From: Pusillimonas sp044464525
Lineage (GTDB): Bacteria; Pseudomonadota; Gammaproteobacteria; Burkholderiales; Burkholderiaceae_B
Assembly: GCF_044464525.1 (NCBI RefSeq)
Contig: NZ_JBIQLE010000013.1
Span: 33,695 to 97,694 of the forward strand
DNA: 64,000 bases
Direction of reading: 5' to 3'
Numbering within the stretch: position 1 is the stretch's first letter; every line of letters starts with the position of its first letter. Below the pieces are notes generated by a model. It saw nothing but the letters and a program-made list of their open reading frames with translations, was not told the DNA's origin and did not search any database. Both the position numbers and the translations under genes were made by a program. Positions 60,978 to 64,000 of the stretch are shown piece by piece.

Positions 60978-62192
60978 CTAAGCGGCGCGCAGCGCCCGTC
61001 CGCAAGCCACGCCGGAAGCCCAGGCCCATTGAAAGTTATACCCTCCCAGCCAACCCGTCACGTCCACCGCTTCGCCAATGAAATACAAGCCCGGCGCCGC
61101 CTTGGCCTGCATGGTCTTCTGGTCCAGCCCGCGCGTATCCACGCCACCACGCATTACCTCGGCCTTGCGATAGCCCGCCGTGCCGCTGGGGTTCAGGCTC
61201 CACTCATGTATGCTTGCGGCCAATCTGCGCAAGATCTTGTCGGGGATGTCGGCCATGCGCATCACACCCGGGGAGTCCGCTGCGGCTGCAAGCCATTGCT
61301 CGGCCAGTCTTTTCGGCCAGATCGAGGCCAAGACCGTGTCAAGCTGCTGGCGGTTGCCGGGCTTGGCGGCAAGCAAGATCTGCTCAAGGTCTTGCGCCGG
61401 CGCCAGGTCGATCTCGATCGCTTCGCCCGGGTTCCAATAGCTTGAGATCTGCAGTATGGCGGGCCCCGACAGGCCGCGATGGGTAAAAAGCAGGTCTTCC
61501 AGGAAAGCCGTCTTGCGCTTTCCGGAGCCGCATCGCACCGTCACTTCCAGCGCAACGCCGCTTAGCGCGGCGAAGGGCTTCCATTGCTCGGCATCGAATG
61601 CCAGGGGCACCAGGGCGGGACGAGGCTCTATAACCTTCAGGCCGAACTGCCTGGCGATCTTCAGCGCGAAATCGCTTGCGCCCAGTTGAGGAATAGCCAT
61701 TCCACCGCATGCCATCACCACCTGCCGGGCTTGAATGGGTTCGGCTTGAGTCGTCAACGTAAATCGCTCTTCCTCGTGGCTTATCGCCGACACTTGACAC
61801 GGCATGCGCCAACTGACGCGGCCGGCATCGCACTCGCGCCGCAGCATCTGAATGATGTCCTCGCTGGACTCGTCGCAAAATAGTTGGCCACGATGCTTTT
61901 CGTGCCAGGCGATGCCATGGCGCTCAACCAGGTCGATGAAGTCGCGCGGCGTATAGCCCGCCAACGCCGAACGGCAAAAATTCGGATTCTGAGAAATAAA
62001 CTGGGCCGGCGTAGTGCCGACGTTTGTAAAATTGCAGCGTCCGCCCCCGGAAATTCGTATTTTCTCGGCCAGTCGTGTGGCATGGTCGATAAGCACGACC
62101 TTCAGGCCACGCTGTCCGGCCACCGAGGCGGCCATCATGCCCGCCGCACCCGCCCCGATGACGGCAACGTCGAAGATTTGCTTTGCTCTCAC
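60978..62192 (-). CDS. BaiN/HI0933-type flavoprotein (NAD(P)/FAD-dependent oxidoreductase)
   Basis: A 404-residue flavoprotein with the HI0933/YhiN pattern: VAVIGAGAAGMMAASVAGQRGLKVVLIDHATRLAEKIRISGGGRCNFTN at the N-terminus (GxGxxG and the GGGRCN motif), MACGGMAIPQLGASDFALKIARQFG, LLFTHRGLSGPAILQISSYW, and the C-terminal AEVMRGGVDTRGLDQKTMQAK, GLYFIGEAVDVTGWLGGYNFQWAWASG. Members are widespread and poorly characterised; BaiN acts on bile-acid steroids in gut bacteria, which does not imply that here. It starts with GTG. Confidence 0.92.
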   Translation of the reverse strand: MRAKQIFDVAVIGAGAAGMMAASVAGQRGLKVVLIDHATRLAEKIRISGGGRCNFTNVGTTPAQFISQNPNFCRSALAGYTPRDFIDLVERHGIAWHEKHRGQLFCDESSEDIIQMLRRECDAGRVSWRMPCQVSAISHEEERFTLTTQAEPIQARQVVMACGGMAIPQLGASDFALKIARQFGLKVIEPRPALVPLAFDAEQWKPFAALSGVALEVTVRCGSGKRKTAFLEDLLFTHRGLSGPAILQISSYWNPGEAIEIDLAPAQDLEQILLAAKPGNRQQLDTVLASIWPKRLAEQWLAAAADSPGVMRMADIPDKILRRLAASIHEWSLNPSGTAGYRKAEVMRGGVDTRGLDQKTMQAKAAPGLYFIGEAVDVTGWLGGYNFQWAWASGVACGRALRAA

Positions 62193-62275
62193 GTCAAACC
62201 GTCAGCTTATGATCGCCGGTCGCAATACGACTGCGTCGGCAGGCAGCGGACGCCAATGCCGCAAAACCGGCCACT

Positions 62276-64000
62276 TCAGTCTTCTTCCTTGATGCAATCC
62301 ACGTAATAACGCGGCTGGGAATCGGGGCCGACGTCTTCCGCCAAACCATGCACATAGGTTTCAAAACCCGGAAAGCGCGCGTTGAATTCGCGCACGAATT
62401 GCAGGTAATGAACAATGCGGTCGTTGAAGCGCTCGCCCGGAATCAGCAAGGGGATGCCCGGTGGATAAGGCGTTAGCAGCACGCCGGTAACGCGGTCTTC
62501 AAGATCGTCGATGGCCACGCGCTCAACCTCGCGGTGAGCCATCTTGGCGTAGGCATCCGAGGGCTTAAGCGCCGGCACCATGTCGGAAAGATACATCTCG
62601 GTGGTTAGCCGCGCAATATCGTGCGCGCGATAAGCTTCGTGGATTTGCTGGCACAGGTCACGCAAGCCCATTCTTTCGTAGCGCCGATGTTCTTTGCAGA
62701 AGTCGGGAAGTATGCGCCACATGGGGTTGTTGCGATCGTAATCGTCCTTGAACTGCTGCAAGGCCGTAAGCAGCGTATTCCAGCGGCCCTTGGTGATGCC
62801 GATGGTGAACATGATGAAGAACGAATACAAGCCTGTCTTTTCAATGACGACGCCGTGCTCGGCCAGGTACTTGGAAACCAGCGCCGCCGGGATGCCGGTT
62901 TCGGCGAACGTGCCCGAAATATCAAGCCCCGGCGTCACCACCGTGGCCTTGATCGGGTCGAGCATGTTGAAGCCTGGGGCCAGCGGGCCAAAGCCGTGCC
63001 ATTCGTCGTCGGCCTCCAGCATCCAGTCGTCGCGATGCCCGATGCCCTCGCCGGCCAAACGCTTGGGGCCCCACACCTTGAACCACCAGTCGTTCTTGCC
63101 GAACTCGGACTCGACCTTGCGCATGGCGCGACGAAAATCCAGGGCCTCGCTGATGCTTTCCTCGACCAGCGCCGTGCCGCCTGGCGGTTCCATCATGGCG
63201 GCGGCCACATCGCACGACGCAATGATGGCGTACTGCGGCGACGTGGACGTGTGCATGAGAAAAGCCTCGTTGAACACGTTGCGATCAAGTTTGCGGGTCT
63301 CGGAGTCTTGCACCGTAATTTGCGAGGCCTGCGACAAGCCGGCCAGCAGCTTGTGGATTGAATGCGTGGCGAAGACCATGGCATCCTTGCTGCGCGGACG
63401 GTTCTTGCCGATGGCGTGCATATCCTTGTAGTACTCGTGGAAGGCCGCGTGCGGAATCCAGGCTTCGTCAAAATGCAGGGTATCGATTTCAGAGCCCAGC
63501 TTCTCTTTGATCATCTCGACGTTGTAGCTGACCCCGTCATAGGTGCTTTGCGTAATCGTAAGAATGCGGGGCTTCTTGTTCTTGATACGATCGACGAACG
63601 GGTGAGCATCGATCTTGCGCCGGATGCTCTCGGGCTCGAACTCTTCGAGCGGAATCGGGCCGATGATGCCAAGATGGTTTCGTGTCGGACGCAAAAAAAC
63701 AGGTATCGCGCCCGTCATGGTGATGGCGTGCAATATGGATTTATGGCAATTGCGATCAACCACCACCACATCGTCAGCCGCCACGTTGGCATGCCAGACG
63801 ATCTTGTTCGAGGTGGAAGTGCCGTTGGTTACGAAAAAGCAATGGTCGGCATTGAAAATGCGGGCCGCATTAAGCTCTGACTCGGCCACCGGGCCGGTGT
63901 GGTCCAGCAACTGGCCCAATTCGTCGACCGCATTGCAGACGTCGGCGCGCAGCATGTTTTCGCCGAAGAACTGGTGGAACATCTGCCCCACCGGGCTCTT
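62276..64000 (-). CDS. Lysine/arginine/ornithine decarboxylase, C-terminal part (5' end outside window)
   Basis: PLP fold-type I amino-acid decarboxylase of the large bacterial inducible/biosynthetic group (CadA/AdiA/SpeF relatives). About 575 residues are visible, starting inside the linker before the PLP domain (SPVGQMFHQFFGEN) and running to the stop. Markers: HCFFVTNGTSTSNKIVW, VDRNCHKSILHA, LHFDEAWIPHAAFHEYY, the Schiff-base motif ATHSIHKLLAGLSQASQI, and GVLLTPYPPGIPLLIPGERF in the C-terminal domain. The N-terminal wing domain lies beyond the window. Arginine versus lysine specificity cannot be settled from this part. It removes a carboxyl group and consumes a proton, giving polyamine precursors or acid resistance. 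Confidence 0.93.
   Translation of the reverse strand, partial: KSPVGQMFHQFFGENMLRADVCNAVDELGQLLDHTGPVAESELNAARIFNADHCFFVTNGTSTSNKIVWHANVAADDVVVVDRNCHKSILHAITMTGAIPVFLRPTRNHLGIIGPIPLEEFEPESIRRKIDAHPFVDRIKNKKPRILTITQSTYDGVSYNVEMIKEKLGSEIDTLHFDEAWIPHAAFHEYYKDMHAIGKNRPRSKDAMVFATHSIHKLLAGLSQASQITVQDSETRKLDRNVFNEAFLMHTSTSPQYAIIASCDVAAAMMEPPGGTALVEESISEALDFRRAMRKVESEFGKNDWWFKVWGPKRLAGEGIGHRDDWMLEADDEWHGFGPLAPGFNMLDPIKATVVTPGLDISGTFAETGIPAALVSKYLAEHGVVIEKTGLYSFFIMFTIGITKGRWNTLLTALQQFKDDYDRNNPMWRILPDFCKEHRRYERMGLRDLCQQIHEAYRAHDIARLTTEMYLSDMVPALKPSDAYAKMAHREVERVAIDDLEDRVTGVLLTPYPPGIPLLIPGERFNDRIVHYLQFVREFNARFPGFETYVHGLAEDVGPDSQPRYYVDCIKEED

Overview
The window is about 64 kb of GC-rich bacterial chromosome. 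Gene order and protein character point to a betaproteobacterium of the Burkholderiales, most likely family Alcaligenaceae (Bordetella / Pusillimonas / Castellaniella relatives). Markers are the lolB-ispE-tRNA-Gln-prs-rplY-pth-ychF block, ribBX-ribH-nusB-thiL-pgpA, the divergent ftsY / rsmD-coaD-ferredoxin pair, a split proton-translocating transhydrogenase, and a Coq7-type ubiquinone hydroxylase. This is inferred from gene content; no rRNA gene is present.

Layout. 1-5 kb: the end of an AraC-type regulator, a classical autotransporter with an extended signal peptide, dgkA and pyrF. 5-9.3 kb (minus strand): one tightly packed run ribBX > ribH > nusB > thiL > pgpA > pncC, joining riboflavin and thiamine cofactor supply, antitermination, phospholipid synthesis and NAD salvage. 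9.4-16.3 kb: a degenerate CYTH-CHAD protein, ftsY, rsmD-coaD-ferredoxin and an AsmA-family protein. 16.5-21.8 kb: metY, the three-gene transhydrogenase and an NDUFA9-like reductase. 21.8-24.8 kb: a TRAP transporter. 24.8-26.7 kb: what looks like the wreck of a type I restriction-modification island. 26.7-34.7 kb: the housekeeping run from ychF back to a TPR protein and lolB, with tRNA-Gln between ispE and prs. 34.7-36.9 kb: mutM and fumarylacetoacetase.

36.9-42.6 kb is a small catabolic locus: a TetR regulator, a Rieske oxygenase and a flavin monooxygenase on the minus strand, a divergent orphan ABC-type solute-binding protein, and a GlcD-type FAD dehydrogenase that converges on it. 42.8-54.2 kb is surface-polysaccharide biosynthesis: phosphomannomutase/phosphoglucomutase, then on the minus strand a WecA-like initiating transferase, enzymes for UDP-HexNAc uronic acid (TviB/WbpA and TviC/WbpP types), a MurJ-type flippase, two GT4 glycosyltransferases and one double-headed GT4-GT4 protein. 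No Wzy polymerase was recognised.

54.2-54.9 kb has no recognised protein gene, but holds a well-formed minus-strand small-RNA candidate: consensus-like promoter, a hairpin presenting a CU-rich anti-Shine-Dalgarno loop, and a strong intrinsic terminator. 54.9-64 kb: coq7, an OsmC protein, thyA, an in-frame fusion of dihydrofolate reductase to a class III aminotransferase, an outer-membrane barrel protein, a stand-alone gcvH, a BaiN-type flavoprotein, and the C-terminal part of a large Lys/Arg/Orn decarboxylase that runs off the window.

The least expected items are the small RNA (54.5-54.7 kb), the DHFR-aminotransferase fusion (57.2-59.1 kb), the tandem TGAC-N2-GTCA palindromes before the Rieske gene (39.2 kb), and the double GT4 enzyme (44.4-46.8 kb).
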